DNA of 64,000 nt, taken from contig QPMI01000536.1 in assembly GCA_004431415.1 (NCBI GenBank), forward strand, positions 1-64,000. Direction: 5' to 3'. This DNA comes from Cyanophora paradoxa (lineage: Eukaryota; Glaucocystophyceae; Cyanophorales; Cyanophoraceae). Position numbers and translations under genes: made by a program. The notes beneath the pieces were generated by a model. The model saw nothing but the letters and a program-made list of their open reading frames with translations, made no database searches and was not told the origin of the DNA. Of this stretch, positions 41,515-55,800 are shown in pieces; the first letter of the stretch is position 1, and every line of letters begins with the position of its first letter.

Positions 41515-43720
41515 CTACGAGCTGCTGTTATCAACTACTTCAATCTGCGTCTCTAACGCAATCTTCTCAAGGTAAGCTTGAAGCCCCTCCACAAGCTTTT
41601 GGCAAGCCTCCTCCACCCCATCGTAGCCCTTTTGCATAGTCCAGTTGACGCTGCGCAATAGCATCATGTACCGTCAATGTTTCAAGTTTATAATTCAAGA
41701 TTAAGTGATGAAATGACATTAACCTCGTAAGCATCATCTCGTAGTCGGGTTTGGAGTGCAGCTCGCCGGGTTCACACAAGAACACGGGGAACTTGGTAAT
41801 GTGATTGTTGTGCGCGAAATACATTTCGTGATCGCAGTCATGGGATTGAAGGTAGCTCCGGGAAATAAAGCAGATGAATGCTCGGCTCTCCTTTATAGCC
41901 ACCTACGGTACGCGTAAACGTATATATATATATGGGTTCGCATTCGAAATTCATGATGATCATCGAAATATGATAAGAAAAGCGCGAACCGCGCTCCTTT
42001 TCAAATCTTTGCGTGCTTCCTCCTCCTCACTGATCCTGTGATCGCAATTGAAGGTGCCATTGTTGAACTATCAAAGTTCGCAATAGTTTCGAATCGCTTA
42101 CCAGATTGTAAACCCTTCGGCTATCAACCGTGAAACATACTTCATGACTACCTCCTTATTGAATTGTGCGTAGGAGATGAATGCGTCAAACTTTTTCACG
42201 CGCGAGGCCACTGGCACAGGGTGCGCGCCCGCCGTGCGCGTTGCACTTCCTCCGACTCGCTTTGAATTCTCAGGTGGTCCCTGAGCTGTATCTCCGGAAG
42301 CCGCCTTCAGATTAGAATTCGAAATCTGGCGGCCGCGGGAATTCTCGTTATGCCATGATGTATTCGATAGGAACCAAAGCTATAGATATTAATTCCAAAG
42401 GACTCACGTTCGCGTTGGAGGGAGGTGCGCCAGTGATGCTGATTCCGGTAAGGTCGGACTGCGGGTCATGCTTCACCCGCAGCTTCCTACGTCGTCGTCG
42501 AACCACTACGAGCACGCCAAGAGCCGCTGCGATGAGCGCACAAGCCCCGCCGGCAGCTGCCCCCGCTGCTGCTGGAACAAGGCTCGAGCTTGAGGAAGCC
42601 GGCGTTCCTCGATCGCCCTCAGCCCCTTGCAATTGAGGAGAGGGCCCCGGGGCCACTTCCGGGGCCGCTGGGGGCAAAAGCGAGTCAGCTGGGAGCGTAC
42701 GCTGATAACAAACTCGCAGTCACCGGTCACAGCGGAGACGCCGAGAACGGGAAACTCCGCCCCGAACGCAGTAGCAAGCTCCCCGCTCGCGTTCTTCGCA
42801 AGAAGGACCTTTACTACCCCTGACACTGGTCGGTGGGTGCACAGTAAGTATACAGAAAAAAGTATAGATGGGCGATTGCTGGCCATGCGGCACCTGATGT
42901 TGAACTAATGTTCTCGGCCGGGGAAATCAGCAGCAGGTCCAGAACCGTACTCCCTCTGTCGTAGTTTGAGAAGATGCATGAACGAGCGCCTCGCTAAATC
43001 AAAACAGAGAAGAAAGCACTCACCGAGACACCCGTTGAACTTGAATGCGACTTCTGGGCCACTTGAAAAGAGCGGCAAACGCATCGAGGAAGCGCGATTC
43101 AATTTCAGCATTCCATTTCGAGTAATCGAAGTCCAGCCTAATAGTCACCAAGGCGCTCTGGCAGAGAGTCGTATTCAGATACGTATATACGAGATCGAAA
43201 TCGATATCCGTGGGCGAAACTGCGGACCGAATCCAATGGTGTGGGCGCAGGGGTTGATGCAGGCCTCGGGCTCTCTGAAACAGAAGGAGAGGGTACCGGT
43301 GTCGTCGACGTGGGGATCGGGAGCAGGATATTGGGGATCGGGCTGGGGCTGGGGCTTAACAGAAAGATGCTGGGGCTTGAGAGAGAACTTGGCGACGGGC
43401 TCGGGCTCGGTGTAAAGGAGGCGCGCTCGGGTGGGCTCGGGCTCGGGCTTGGCGACGGGCTCGGGTTAAGCGACAAGCTGGGGCTTGGCGACGGGCTGGG
43501 GCTGGGCGACGGGCTGGGGTTGATCGACGGGCTCGGGCTAGGGCTTGGGGTGGGGCTGGGCGACGGGCTGGGGCTGGGGGAAGGGCTCGGGCTGGGCGAC
43601 GGGCTGGGGCTGGGCGATGGGCTCGGGCTGGGCGACGGGCTGGGGCTGGGCGATGGGCTCGGGCTCGAGCTTGGGGAGGGGCTGGGCGACGGGCTGGGGC
43701 TGGGTGACGGGCTGGGGCTG

Positions 43721-43755
<35 letters not shown>

Positions 43756-46700
43756 TGGGCTCGGGCTTGGGCTCGGGCTTGGGCTCGGGCTTGGGGTGGG
43801 GCTGGGCGACGGGCTTGGGGTGGGGCTGGGCGACGGGCTCGGGCTGGGGCTGGGGCTGGGGCTGGGGCTCGGCGTTGGCGATGGAGTCGGGACTGGAGCA
43901 GTCCACAGACGAATGCTTCCATCCGGATCTGACGCGGATGACAGAAACCAGCTGCCGTTGGGCGCAAATGCCAACGCGTTTATCTTGGCGGTGTGCCAAT
44001 GCAGAGTGGAGCGCAAAGCGTTTGTTTCATCATTCAAAGCAGCGTTCCAGATTTTGATTGTACCGAAGTCATCGCCGGAAACGAGGAATGTCGAGCTTGG
44101 AGAGAATGCGACACGCACCACGCGTCCCGCGTGGCCCGAGAGGATGCGAGCAGGATCCATAGAGCCTAGAGCCGCGCTGGAGAAAAGCCAGACGGTCTTG
44201 TCTTCTAAAGCCAGAGCTATGAGCGATCCGTCCGCCGACCATGCAATGTCGTTGACAGCCGCCATCGTCGCAATCTCTGTGCCTTGGATCAGGGACCCTG
44301 AAGAAGGATCGTAAAATCTGTGCGTATGCAAATATTCAGATATAGATTGCGTATGCAAATATTCAGATATAGATTGCAAATGCTCATAATTACGCACGAT
44401 ACGAGATTTTGATTTGCAACAGCGAGCTTATTTCCAGAAGGAGAGAACATTATGCGCGAAAAGATAGCCTCGTTCGCGTTGATGAAAGTATGCTGCTCTC
44501 CTGATATTGTTGACCAGACCCTGAACAAAATTAAAACCACATTACGCGAGATCGCAAGCTTATGATCGTATCTGTGATTATGATCTTGAGCGGCCGCGGG
44601 AGTGCATGCGCATGCCCACCTGATTCCGTCGGACGCAAACGTAGCCAGTTTAAGGGAATCCCGAGACCACGCCACACCCTGAATAGTTGAAAGATGGCCA
44701 GACATTGACAGAAGCACAGCCCCAGTTGAGAAATCAAGCAGTCGAACGGTTTTGTCTAAACACCCCAGCGCAAGCTCAAGCTTGGAGAGATCGGGTGAGA
44801 AGGCTGCTGCTGTGAACGAATACGGAAAATTCGTCTTTCTCGACAAAGCAGATCCTCCAGACAATGCAGACATGACCCGAACTGAGCTGTCACCATCCGC
44901 AGAATAAATCGACTCGCCATCCGCAGACACTGCGATGTCCGATATTGAACCGAGGTGGCCGGTAAAGGTGGCCAGAGGCCATCCTTGCTGAGGGCCTGCA
45001 AAGCATCCGTTAATTGAATACAAGTGAACGGCTCATATACATCGATATCCGAACGCACAATCAGACCAGTCGGAGACAGCCCAAATGCGCATCGTTCCTC
45101 CATGTTCGCTTGACATCGAAACGAGGAATCTCCCATCGCTAGAGAATGAAAGTGACGTCACGTGGCCAATGGGATTGGATAAAGAATCGGAGAAAGTGGC
45201 GATGCGGAGTCCTGTAGTCATGTTCCAGAGGCGAATTGAGGGAACTGTGCTCGTGCCATCGGGGGCTTGGCCCAACTCGTCTCCAGATGCAACGATGTCT
45301 CCAAACCGAGTCGAAACCGTCGCAAGAGAGAAGATCGCACGCGCATGGCCAGTCTGGAAGCAGCGAATATTCGCCCAGTCAGAGGTTCCCCACACGCAAA
45401 TTCGAGGGTTGGTTTCCGAGCCTCCCGTGACCATGTATTGACCTCCACTTGAGAAAGCGATAGCCATGACACTGGCTCCCGCTTCGTGCCCGACTCCACT
45501 CGCTGAACCCACCTCAATTGGATTCAAACTGACGCTGGGGTTGAATAGCCTACACGCATTACAATTGTCAGCGTCGCGCTATAGCTAGTTTTAATTATAG
45601 CGCTGGACGCGTGCGTGCGAATTATCTCACCAAACTGAGCGCGAGCCCCACCAAGAAAAGGCCATGTAATGGCCGTCAGGGGTAAATCGCAGCGCCGTGA
45701 ATCGAGGTCTTGTTTCTGTCGTCATAATAGAGAGTGTCCATGTTGACTCTCCGTTCGTAAAGTTCCAGAGCCTGCAAAGCGGCCAATTCGGATGCGGAAC
45801 GAATTCGAATCTGTTATAGTTTGATTCAAATGTGCGTACGAACCGAATCTGCTTCAGACTACCCCCTAAGAGAGCGGCAATCTTGGATCCATCCTTCGAA
45901 ATGGAGATGGGACCTTCCTCGAGCTGATAGATTGGAACTGAATCGATCATGAATTGCCGGACCTCCTCTCCTGTTACGACAGACACCACTCTTATGAACT
46001 TCGACGAAGCTGTCCTATTTCGATAATCACGGCATTGAATGATCATGAGTCGCAGTGTAAAATGACATGTTTGAAATCACTTTGTGCACCTGTAGGCAAT
46101 GAATGACCCGTCCTCCGAGAAAACGATCGGGAAAAGGCTAGGCCCCGGCAGTGATGCCAAACCGGGGTCGTCGCTTGTGGACACGGGAACCGGACTCGAG
46201 AATTTGATGTCACGCACACGCGCGAAAGGAGCGGTGCTGTGGAGATAAAGCCACGTCGCAACAAGCGATCCGCCCGGGCTTATTGCTGCCTGCAGCCCCA
46301 TGTTGCTGGCGTTGTACAGCAAGCGTCCGAAGTGCATGAGACCAGACAAAGAGCTCAAGGATGCACGCGCGGGTTGCGACCATAGCGCGGCGCAGGGAGA
46401 TTGTCCGAACGCTCTGCTCACGGCAAGGGCCGGAGAAAGCAACCAGATCTGCGTCTCGCCAAGGAAGTGCCCGTAATCATCGTAGTAGTACCCGGTCGAT
46501 AAAATCCTCTGCTGGCCTTCAGATTCGTAGAGAGAAGTCACGCCAGGATTCACGTTCGAGGCGTGTGCCTCGACTGACGCCACTTGCGTTCTTGATGCGA
46601 TGCTCCAGGCGCGGATGAAGCGATCACAAATCAGGACACGTGGCCTATCAGGGCTAAGCGGATCGCAGCCCCCACCAGTGATGATCATCTGAGCGTCTGG

Positions 46701-47813
46701 AGTCACTGCGACTTGCAACACGAGTCCCGGTGACGCAATGCTGACGGAGGTCCAGTCCGTAGTATTCCAGATGCGCAGGGTTCGGTCAAAGCTGCCAGAG
46801 ACGAGGAAGCTCCCATCGCTGGCAAATGAAAATCCCCAGATAGCGTCTGTGTGTCCAGCCAGAACTCTTGACTGAGGACTGGAGAGAACTGATGTCCAAA
46901 TTCTGATAATGCTCATAATCACGATCGAATGAAATCACGTGCACCGTTGCAGACCGCTTCACACACCTGACTCGGTAAGATATTCCTTCTAGGTGAGAAG
47001 ACGCCAAAAATGTGCCATCGGGCGAAAATAACAGGCGGTAGGCTTCAACATGATTAGATATTAGCGCTGGTCCAGCGAAGGTAGAGGTGAGATCCCATCC
47101 AGCCGCACTCGCGGTCCAGATGCTGTATTTACCGCAAAAATGCAAGTTAGAAAAAATAAGGTCATAATCAAAATTGAGCAAGCTGCAGCTGCTGCTGGAT
47201 GCACGCACCGAATGGTGCCATCAGACCAAAGGACCGCCATGAGAACACCGCTCGATGACGCAGTAGCTGTCACGACATATACATACTGACCAGTGTTGGG
47301 AGCTTGCAGTATTACTGAAGAATCGAACTCCACAATTCCGTCTGAAGCTCGAATTCGATATACCCGCACGATCTCGCGGGTTTCAAGTTGATTTCCGGAT
47401 ACGGACGTGACTAGGAATGCCAGGCGTGTGTCCAGGCTAAACTGTGACGGCGATACAAAGAAAGCCTCTCCAAAATCATATGGATTTGTATCAATATTTA
47501 ACTCCGATGGTAGGTCCAACATTTTCCGCAAGCTCACAGCGGAGAACAGCGCGCTTCCACGGACGAAAAACCTTCCGTCGCGACTGACCGGAACGCCACG
47601 GCCAACGTGTGCCACGGTTGTATTCAGGGCCTCGGGATCAGGAGCCGTGATTCGAGATATGCTTGCTGCGCAATAACATCAACGGGATAGTGATCATGAA
47701 GCGCAAAAATGCGTTCAAACGTTAACGGGCGCGTTCATAGAGAGCTCGCCTGCTATACAGCTGCTTATGAAGACTGAGAGGCAGATGATCGAGTACGTAT
47801 ACATGCGGTGCAT
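41515..47813 (-). CDS. Receptor-like protein A: signal peptide, WD40 propeller, Ser-Pro stalk, SEA-like, membrane span, TIR
   Basis: A multi-exon gene read right to left. The start at 47813 gives a signal peptide ([19 protein letters not shown]). Exons from about 47665 to 43880 carry WD40-type repeats ([46 protein letters not shown]). Then come a long Ser-Pro stalk (about 43870-43265), a SEA-like part ([16 protein letters not shown], about 43135; [18 protein letters not shown], about 42800), a membrane helix with Arg stop-transfer ([21 protein letters not shown], about 42570-42490, written in part), and a TIR domain: [13 protein letters not shown] (about 42190), [13 protein letters not shown] across the 42101-42036 intron, [19 protein letters not shown] then DHEM (about 41890-41810), and a C-terminal helix ending at the stop 41515-41517. 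Predicted type I membrane receptor; the TIR would lie in the cytosol. Exon borders outside the TIR are approximate. Ligand unknown. Confidence 0.75.
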
Positions 47814-48949
47814 GCGCCGGCGCAGGCTGCAGTTCCCATGGCCAGTTGCAACAGAAACGACTCTCCTATAGCTAGGCCTGCAGCTGCCGCTCTTCAGATT
47901 CTCCATCCCTAGCTGATCTGGACTCGCTCACTGCAGTCCCGGCACCAAACGTACTACGGTACGCTAGGCCTACACTCACGATCACTTTGCAGCGCTATGC
48001 ATATGAGCTCATGCGAACACGCATGCAGCAGCCGCTGCTGCGCATGCAGCTGATCCCATGCATAATTATAATCATATGCATATGCATAAGCCGCGCCGCC
48101 GTGTACGTATATACATAATCTCGGGACGGCGTAAACAAGCTGATTTACGGGACGGACGTACGCTTGAAGGTCCCGCTGATTCGAAGTACGTATACGTATA
48201 TCGTTTGTCCACGGTAGTGCACGTGCTAATACGGTGCCATAGCTAGCCGTCGGACTCCGAGCTCGAGGCTCGAACTCACTGCAGCTGCATGATCCTGCAT
48301 CATCCTGCATGCAGCTGCCAGTGCCTGGCACTGCCTGCCAGTGCTGCCGCGGTGCTGCCACTCACTGCAGCTGAGTCAGCGGCCGCGCGCGCGCGCGTTT
48401 TCACTGACTCGCACAGACTCCCACAGTCTAGTTAGTCACTCAAGCCTGTAGGCTGTACCGGTAGGCTGGAGCTAGGCCTATATATACTGACTCAAGCCTG
48501 TAGGCTGTAGGCTGTAGGCGGTAAGGCTATACCGGTACGGTGACTACTACGGTCCGGTAGTGGAAACTGACTCAGTGTCATGACTCACTCAGTGATAATC
48601 GGATGTCCGATGATCGATCGTAATTATATAGTGCGGAACTGCAAGCTTAAGGACGGCTGGAATTGCCGTGGTGTAAAATTGCCGCTTTCGCCCTACTACA
48701 GATATAGTGACGAAAATATGGTTCGACAGAATCATATTTTCGTCAGCCCGCCATAGACGGGTCAGCCGTTAGTACCCCTCTCCATACAAAATTTCAGATC
48801 GAGAGATCAAAGTGCAGGTCTGACGAATATAGACGAAATAAAGACGCTGTCGACGTCGACGTCGAAGATTCCCGGAGTCCCACGTTTACAGTAAGGACTA
48901 CCAGTACAGTACTAGTGGCACTGGCGGCAGTACTGGTCCAGTACTACTA

Positions 48950-49215
48950 GTACCGGTACCGGTAGGCTGCGGTAGCCTGCCAGGCTGGTAGCTGCGGAGC
49001 CTGCGGCAGGCTGCACTGCCGCTGCAGGCTGCAGCGCGCAGCTGCAGCCTGCAGCCTGCAGGCTGCAGGCTGCAACGGTGCCTGGTGCCACCGTGCCAGC
49101 GGCAGACGCCGGCGTCGACGTCTAGGGGCGTGGACCGGGTCGGGGGGTCGGCCCGATCGACCCGACCCGCTCGCCCGGCCGACCCGACCGGGTCGACCCG
49201 GGTCGGCCCAGGGGG
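48950..49215. repeat. CTGCAG-rich then GGGTCGACCC-rich repeat cluster
   Basis: GCTGCAGGCTGCAGCCTGCAG words fill 48960-49080, and GACCCGACCGGGTCGACCC words fill 49130-49215. Both are palindrome-based and degenerate. Confidence 0.6.
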
Positions 49216-49549
49216 GGTACTTCGATCCCGCTCTCGACCGAAAGAACACCGCAAACGTGATGAATTACATCGAAAACGAGCTCCAATGCAGCAGATAAAT
49301 TATAAAGATGCAATATTTGCAATATCTAGATGCATTATGCGCTCCGGAAACGAACTTCTGCTGTTTCGGGGGGGTACGTATATTCCATCAAGCAGCCACG
49401 TCCACAGTACATGTACATCTGCATGCATCTAGATCTGTGCGACATATAAGTGTAATACACATTGTATGTGTTATATAGACGAAGATCTCAGCATTTATTA
49501 ACACTTCGGCAAGGTGGAGAACGGTCCCCAAGGGTGTACCCAATTGCAA

Positions 49550-49890
49550 GACCCTCCGGCCCGGGTCGACCCGGTTCGGGCCCGGATCGGGTCTGACCCG
49601 GGTCGGGAGGTCGGCCCGATCGACCCGCTCGCCTGGCCATGGCCGACCCGACCGGGTCGACCCGGGTCGGCCCGGCCCGGTCCACGGTCCTATCGACGAC
49701 GTCACGCCGCCGGCAGTGCATGCGGCGGTGCGCAGCCGCCGGGCCGGGCGCCGGCCCGGGGCTGCAGGCCCTGCTGAGGCTGCAGGCTGCAGCCCGCGGC
49801 AGGCTGCAGGCTGCGCGGCCGCGCGCAGGCTGCAGCCTGGCAGGCTGCAGCCTGCAGCCCGGCCGGCGGCTGCAGCCTGCGCGCGCTAAG
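49550..49890. repeat. Second copy of the GGGTCGACCC / CTGCAG cluster
   Basis: GGGTCGACCCGG words at 49555-49690 are followed by CTGCAG words at 49760-49880. The order is opposite to the 48950-49215 cluster, so the two form a large, loose inverted pair. Confidence 0.55.
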
Positions 49891-52800
49891 CTCGTTCAGT
49901 GTAATGTTAATTATAATGCATTTTGTAATTTATATATAAATTGTTTTTCGTGATCATGATTCATGCATGCATGATCATGAATCACCAAATACGATTGAAA
50001 TTAAATGCGCATGCGTACGGATTAATATGTACCCGGTAATAACTCTACTAATGAGCCCACTTATGTTTTAATATTAACGAAAATTTCAAGGGCTTGACTC
50101 ACTACTGGAGTCACGGACCAATTAAGAATCGGTTCAAGATTCCAAGAATAGCGCCCATGATTGGCGCATGAATGCAGCATGAATTTGCATGAATGCAGTT
50201 GTTGATTGGCACAAGAATCCAGTATGAATTACAAATCACTGACTTGACTCTGCGAGCTGGACAGCCTGGACTCTACTGTAATTCGGGTAATATTTAAGAC
50301 CCCAAAATAATTAGTAATCCCGGGGTTTGGTCGGTTTAGTAGGCTGAAAATAATTAAGAGTTGGCCGCGCGGACCGCTTTAGTAGCGGCCTTTAGAAGGG
50401 GGTGGGCGCGGCGCGCGCTAGGGGTCTAGATCTGTTGGAGCGTCCGAGCGCCCCCTCGCACTTCAGCTAGCTTCTCCCGCGCTGCAACTACGGCTGCGCT
50501 ACGTACCCCCCCGCACCTCAGGTTTAGTATACGATAAAACTTTAGTAGTCGCGCGCCTTAAAACTTTGGTACGTATACTATAAAGATCCAGTATACTAAT
50601 TGGCAACTTAAAATGCCAATTGGCAGTGTAACTGCCATGCCGTGATGCAGTGGCACTGCGGCACTTGCCAAGTTGGCTGGGCAGCCTGGGGCCTGGGCGC
50701 GGCCTTGCTGCCAAGTTGCTGGCAGAGCCTGCATGCAGCTGGCACTCAGTGACTGCCTGGCAGTGCTGGCACTGCTGGCAGAGGCTGCCCCAGTACACGC
50801 GCGCGCGGCCCTGCATGCGCCGCTAGCGCTGGCACCGCTGCTGAGGCTGCGCCCGGCGGGCCGGCGGCGGCCGCCGCGGGCCGGGGCCGGCCGCGGCCTC
50901 AGGGCCTGGCCATGGCCAGCTAATGGCAGCTATAGCCGCTGAGCTAGTGGGCGGCTGTGGCCCGCCGCCCCGGCCCGCCCGTGGGCCCTGCAGCTGCCAC
51001 TAGCCTGCCAGGCTGGCCGGCCCGGGGGCCCGGCCGCCCGGGGGCCGGGACTAGGGCTGGGTCCAGTGAAACCAGTGGAGGGTCGAGGGTCCCACTGCAC
51101 TGACTCAGTGGAGATTTTGGCTCACTCGCACAAAGAAAATTGTATGGGACCAGTGAGCCGGACCTCAGCCAGCGCTGCGTGGGGGGGGTATCCGGCGCCA
51201 AAAATTAGGACCCATCCGCCACCTAGCAATTTAGGTGGAACATCGTGGGGGTACTTACTAAAGTTAACGTCGGAGTGCCGCAGGCCGCGGCGCGAAGGGT
51301 GTGCACGTGCAGCGTCGAGAAGCACTGCAATTCTGACAATGCCTGCGTTGCAAATGACCTCTAAACATATCGAAAGCCCGTGGAAACAGTTCAGGCACGT
51401 AGTGCCTTGAAGCTCAGCGAGATTTAGGTCGTTTTTGGTCGTTTTTCGTGTAAAAGAACACGTACCCCCCACTCACTGGTAGTCACTGAGTGAGTTTGAC
51501 GCAAAAAGCCCACTGACTGAGTGGACCCGTGGGCTCCACTGAACCCAGCCCTAGCCGGGACTCGGCACTGACTCGGCACTGAGTCGGCAGGCCCCTGCCA
51601 GTCTGCAGGGCCAGTGCAGGGCACTGCAGTCTGCAGGCCCATTTCCCTTAAAAAATACCGCGGCCCGCGGCCCGCGGGCACTTGCCAGGCTTGATCATCG
51701 GATTAACTTAGCAACGCGGTGCCAAATTAACGCGCCACTGGCAAACTCCCGGAGTCCGGTCGACGTCTCCGCGGCTCACCGCGTTAATTTGGTACCGCGT
51801 TAATACTCTGCTCAGCGCTGCTTATAATTATACCGCGTTTGGTTGGTTCATACCGACGATGATATGATACCGTACCCCCACGATTGCCGCCCCATTTTGT
51901 GCCCAGTAATTTAGTGCCCTACGAGTCTACGACGGGCCTACGAGTCGGAGGCTACGACGGCCCTACGTATACATGTACGTACTACGTATACAGTACTACG
52001 GAGTCTCAGTCTACGGTAGGCTACCGTGGTCCGTGGACCGTGGTACTGCGGCGCCGGCGACGTCGACGCACTGCGGCACTGCCGCTGCAGTGCAGACTGT
52101 GCAGTGGCACTGTGGCAGGCACTGGCAGGCTGTGGGCCTGTGGCAGCTGCGCAGTGCCGCAGTGCGGCTACCGTACTACTTGTAACCGTAGTACTGCGGG
52201 GCGGCAGACGCCGGCAGTGCGGCCCTGTGCGGGGCCACTGCGGGCCGGCCGCCGGGCCAGTCTTCAACTTCTGGCAAGGCTTCGGCTGCACAGTGACTCG
52301 TCAGTGAGTCAGTGACTCTCAGGAGTCTCAGCTGCAGAGTCTCAGTGCAGCTGCACTGCGCGCGCGGCAGTGCGGCCGCTGAGCGGTTTGCATGCTCATA
52401 ATGCTCTCAACTTTGGCGACTCGAGAGTTTCTCTCTTAGTTGATTTTAAGCCGCTAAAGCTACCGGTAGACTGGCGGTAGACTGCCGGTAGTACATCAAT
52501 TTAGGCTACAGCAACATGCGTATGGCAGCTTGCAATTGCAGTTGCTGAGGAAAGAACGATCATCGGATCGTCAGTATATACTTATCACGGCAGCAGCTCC
52601 GGATCTGAGCTCCTCAGCTTAAGCGTAGCGCTAGCCTAGCTATATTACTAGTAGGCATCATGCTATAGCTATATGCTTTGCGTCATCATGGCATACTATG
52701 ATAGATCTAGAATCGCAAGTCGTCAGTGGCTGATCAGAGCGCGCTTCGATTCTTGAACAGCTGATCATCAAATATATATGCACTATAGCTAGCGCTAGCT

Positions 52801-52893
52801 ATAGCACTGTGCTCGCTAATCGTACAACATCTTGCATGATCAGGCAAGATGTCGTTTGCAGCTGCAGCTCGACTATGTGCGCAAGCGCAGCTC

Positions 52894-55800
52894 ATGTACA
52901 TGTTTGTAGCCCTCGCTGTGCTCATGCATATGCATATCGATGTAGCGTCAGCTGCAGCGCTCGGCCGCGGACGACGTCTTGGTACGTACATCTAAGTCTA
53001 GATTTAAATTTATACGCTTTCATCATGTGCATATACATATACATATGATTATAATAAGCTTGTACATGTGCTCATTTCTTCATTGCGATCCATGTTATGA
53101 AGCTTCCGGCGCCGGCGCGGAGTCGGACTCCGGATCCTGGCCGACATCAATGCATCTGGACCCTGAAGACGAAAGCAAGCTTGTGTTGCTGTCGGGGCTG
53201 GAAGAGGAAGCGTTCCTGGGCGTTTTCCCATCGGTCAACGGGTCCGGCATGTACCTTGTGTATTGGGGTTACGAAGAAGTGTCGAGCTCGTACGGATATC
53301 AGCGCGTAGGAAGGATTAAAATCTCGTACCTTCCTATCGGGAACACTACCCTTGACGAAAGTCTCACCACCGCCGTCGACACGTTCTCGATACTGCCTTC
53401 TCGAGTCCACGTCGCTTCCGAGCCCTCACTCGCCGTCCACTACTACTTTCCAACCAGCTACGTAGTCGACGTCTTTGCTTCAGCAGTTCCAGGATCCGAT
53501 GTCACCCCCACACGGTTTGGATGCCACGTCGACAACCTGCCCAGCATGACCGTCCCGACGCCGCTTGGCTTCCCTATCCACTCCCTCTCCCCTCGAAGCG
53601 CCTCGTTTCTCGCCCTCTCGGTGCGCGCGGTAGCGCTAGCTCCCTATAGCTAGATCTGCTGGCATGCATAAGAAAGCTTCCGGCAAGGACTAGTACTCAT
53701 GATCATGATCGTGACGTGCAGGGCGACTCGTCAAGTGAAGCGAAGCTGTACTACGTCGCGATGCGCGGAACACAGGCCAGCACATGCACAACTACACTGC
53801 TTGCAACCACGCAAATCTTGGCTGCAGACGCCATGACAATGCTAGCGACGCGCCGTTCCATGGATGGCGCCGCTCTCGTCGCGCTTGTGCACAGGGCAGG
53901 GGTGTCGCTTTTCAGCTGCTCTTTCTACAGGTCGGCATTCAGCGCTGGGGAGCAGGATCTCTCTGGTGACCTCGACCAGCCCGCTTGCGTGCAGAGCGCA
54001 ACCCTCGCATTCTCGGACAATTTTCTGGCTGGTTCGAGCCCAGTGCTGGCTGCGCTGTCGGCGAGCCGCTCGTTCTTGTTGGTGCTGTTGAGCAAAGAAG
54101 GCTCTTCAACTGGACTTGCAGTTAAAGTTCACTTTGACATCAATGGGCGGTACCTGGCAATCGGAGGGAACTCTTCAGTGCCTAAACCAGTCGGTCGAAA
54201 AATACTGGTACACCCCAATGGTCTGGACATGTATGCTTTCGTTGCCATGAGTGATGGCACTCTTGGTATTGCGCGACTTTCTCAAGGTAACGGATCGGCC
54301 CCAAGCTTCGCCGAAGCGTTCAGCCTACAGTGCGATTACAGCCCGGGATGGCCCGAAGCACAGATGTTGTCGGGACAATGTGCCCCAAAAGGCGCCGCAG
54401 CATCCGCAGATGGTCGGTTCGGTTATTTTCATGTCTACCACGCGAGCGCATCATATTCAGCCTTCAACACTCGTATCTACATCGTTCGTCTTGCGGGCCC
54501 CCCGGTCATGGCGACTTCTCAGTTCCAGGCTGCAATCTCGGATTCCGCATCAATCTTTGCAACTCTATCCGGAACCAGCCCGTACGAGCAAGGAGCACTA
54601 CCGCTCTGCCAGTCAGCTCCTCTGCCCATCCCACAAGGCTGGTCTCTGCTATCGGGGTAAGCAATTGCAAGTTCGATTGTATTTGCATGATCATGAATTA
54701 GAACCTCGATCTGCATGCGCGCTGAAACAGAAAACGTGCGCATGATTTTGAAGTCCACTGCACATGCTGCTATCAGACGCATTGTCATACGCGCTCAACT
54801 TCGGTTACGGAAACCAATGGCAACCTCGAGCAAATTGGAGCACCGCATACCTCGCGCAGGGCAACCTTTCGAGACAAGCAGGTGTTTACCCCGCTGAGCT
54901 CAGCTATCAGAACAATGAGAACTATTTCGGCCTGTTATCGGAGAGCGTCGCGGACGGTGTGTCTGTCTACCGTCCTATCGATTGTGATCGAGCACCTGCG
55001 CAAATCGCGGTAATGCAAACCACCGCCCGAGGCACGTCCCTTTCGCTCCAATAAATAGAGCTAACTAGATAATTACATTATGCCTGAGCAAACCAACGTT
55101 AACCGCGCAGTTCCAGTGATGGCGGGCCTGCAAACACTCCAGTCGAGCTTGCTTACATTCTCTCAGACCGATGAGAGTATTCTCCGTAACCCACCTCATG
55201 TGTTCCCTCTACCTGACGATGACGGAGTCTCATTCAACATTCGATTCGGCATGAAAGATGTAAATGACGGAATATATGTGTGCATCGAGGTGTGGCGACG
55301 GTCAACTCAGATCGGATCTTGCGTTCAAGTGTCAAACAACTTCTACGACACCTCCTCTTCCTTGTCCTTCCGAATTCTCTCAGCCACGACAGGTCTGAAC
55401 GGAAAGTGCATCTACATTCTGTTTACAAACTCCACTGGTATCAGCTTCTTCAGCAACCAACCCCGTTCGGAGCCTTTTCCGCCTTCGTTGATTGTCGTGT
55501 CTAAGCGTGCTCTCATTGAAGCCGCGAATACTGGAATGGAATCGCTGCTCCAAAATTCAAGTGCCTGTGCACAATTCCAAATTGAAATTGGCTTTGTAAC
55601 GGAATCCAGGTGCGCCCTATTGCTATTATTACCGACAAATATCGGTGAGATCTCACGTGCTTGCAGCTTGTCGCCAAGGATTGCGACTGGGTTTCAATCA
55701 GACAGCCCTGGTTCATACAAGCTGCCCCTCAGACCAGCGCCTGTGCAGGACTTCATATCACGTGATGGCTCGCGAGCTGCAGTGCTGGCTCTTACTTCGA

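Larger units (their letters stand above)
47814..52893. other. Head-to-head intergenic region of the two receptor genes
   Basis: About 5 kb with no supported gene. It contains the upstream regions of both receptors, CTACCGGTAGGC-type words near 48440-48560, a 12-bp hairpin at 48709-48744, CTGCAG clusters and ACCCGGGTCGG clusters (listed separately), an AT-rich patch at 49890-50300, and GC-rich non-coding DNA with many GCCAGTGCAG words up to 52400. Confidence 0.45.

Noticed and set aside
43241-44314. Gly-Leu-rich plus-strand frame of 357 codons
   Set aside because: It is the antisense of the Ser-Pro stalk of receptor A.
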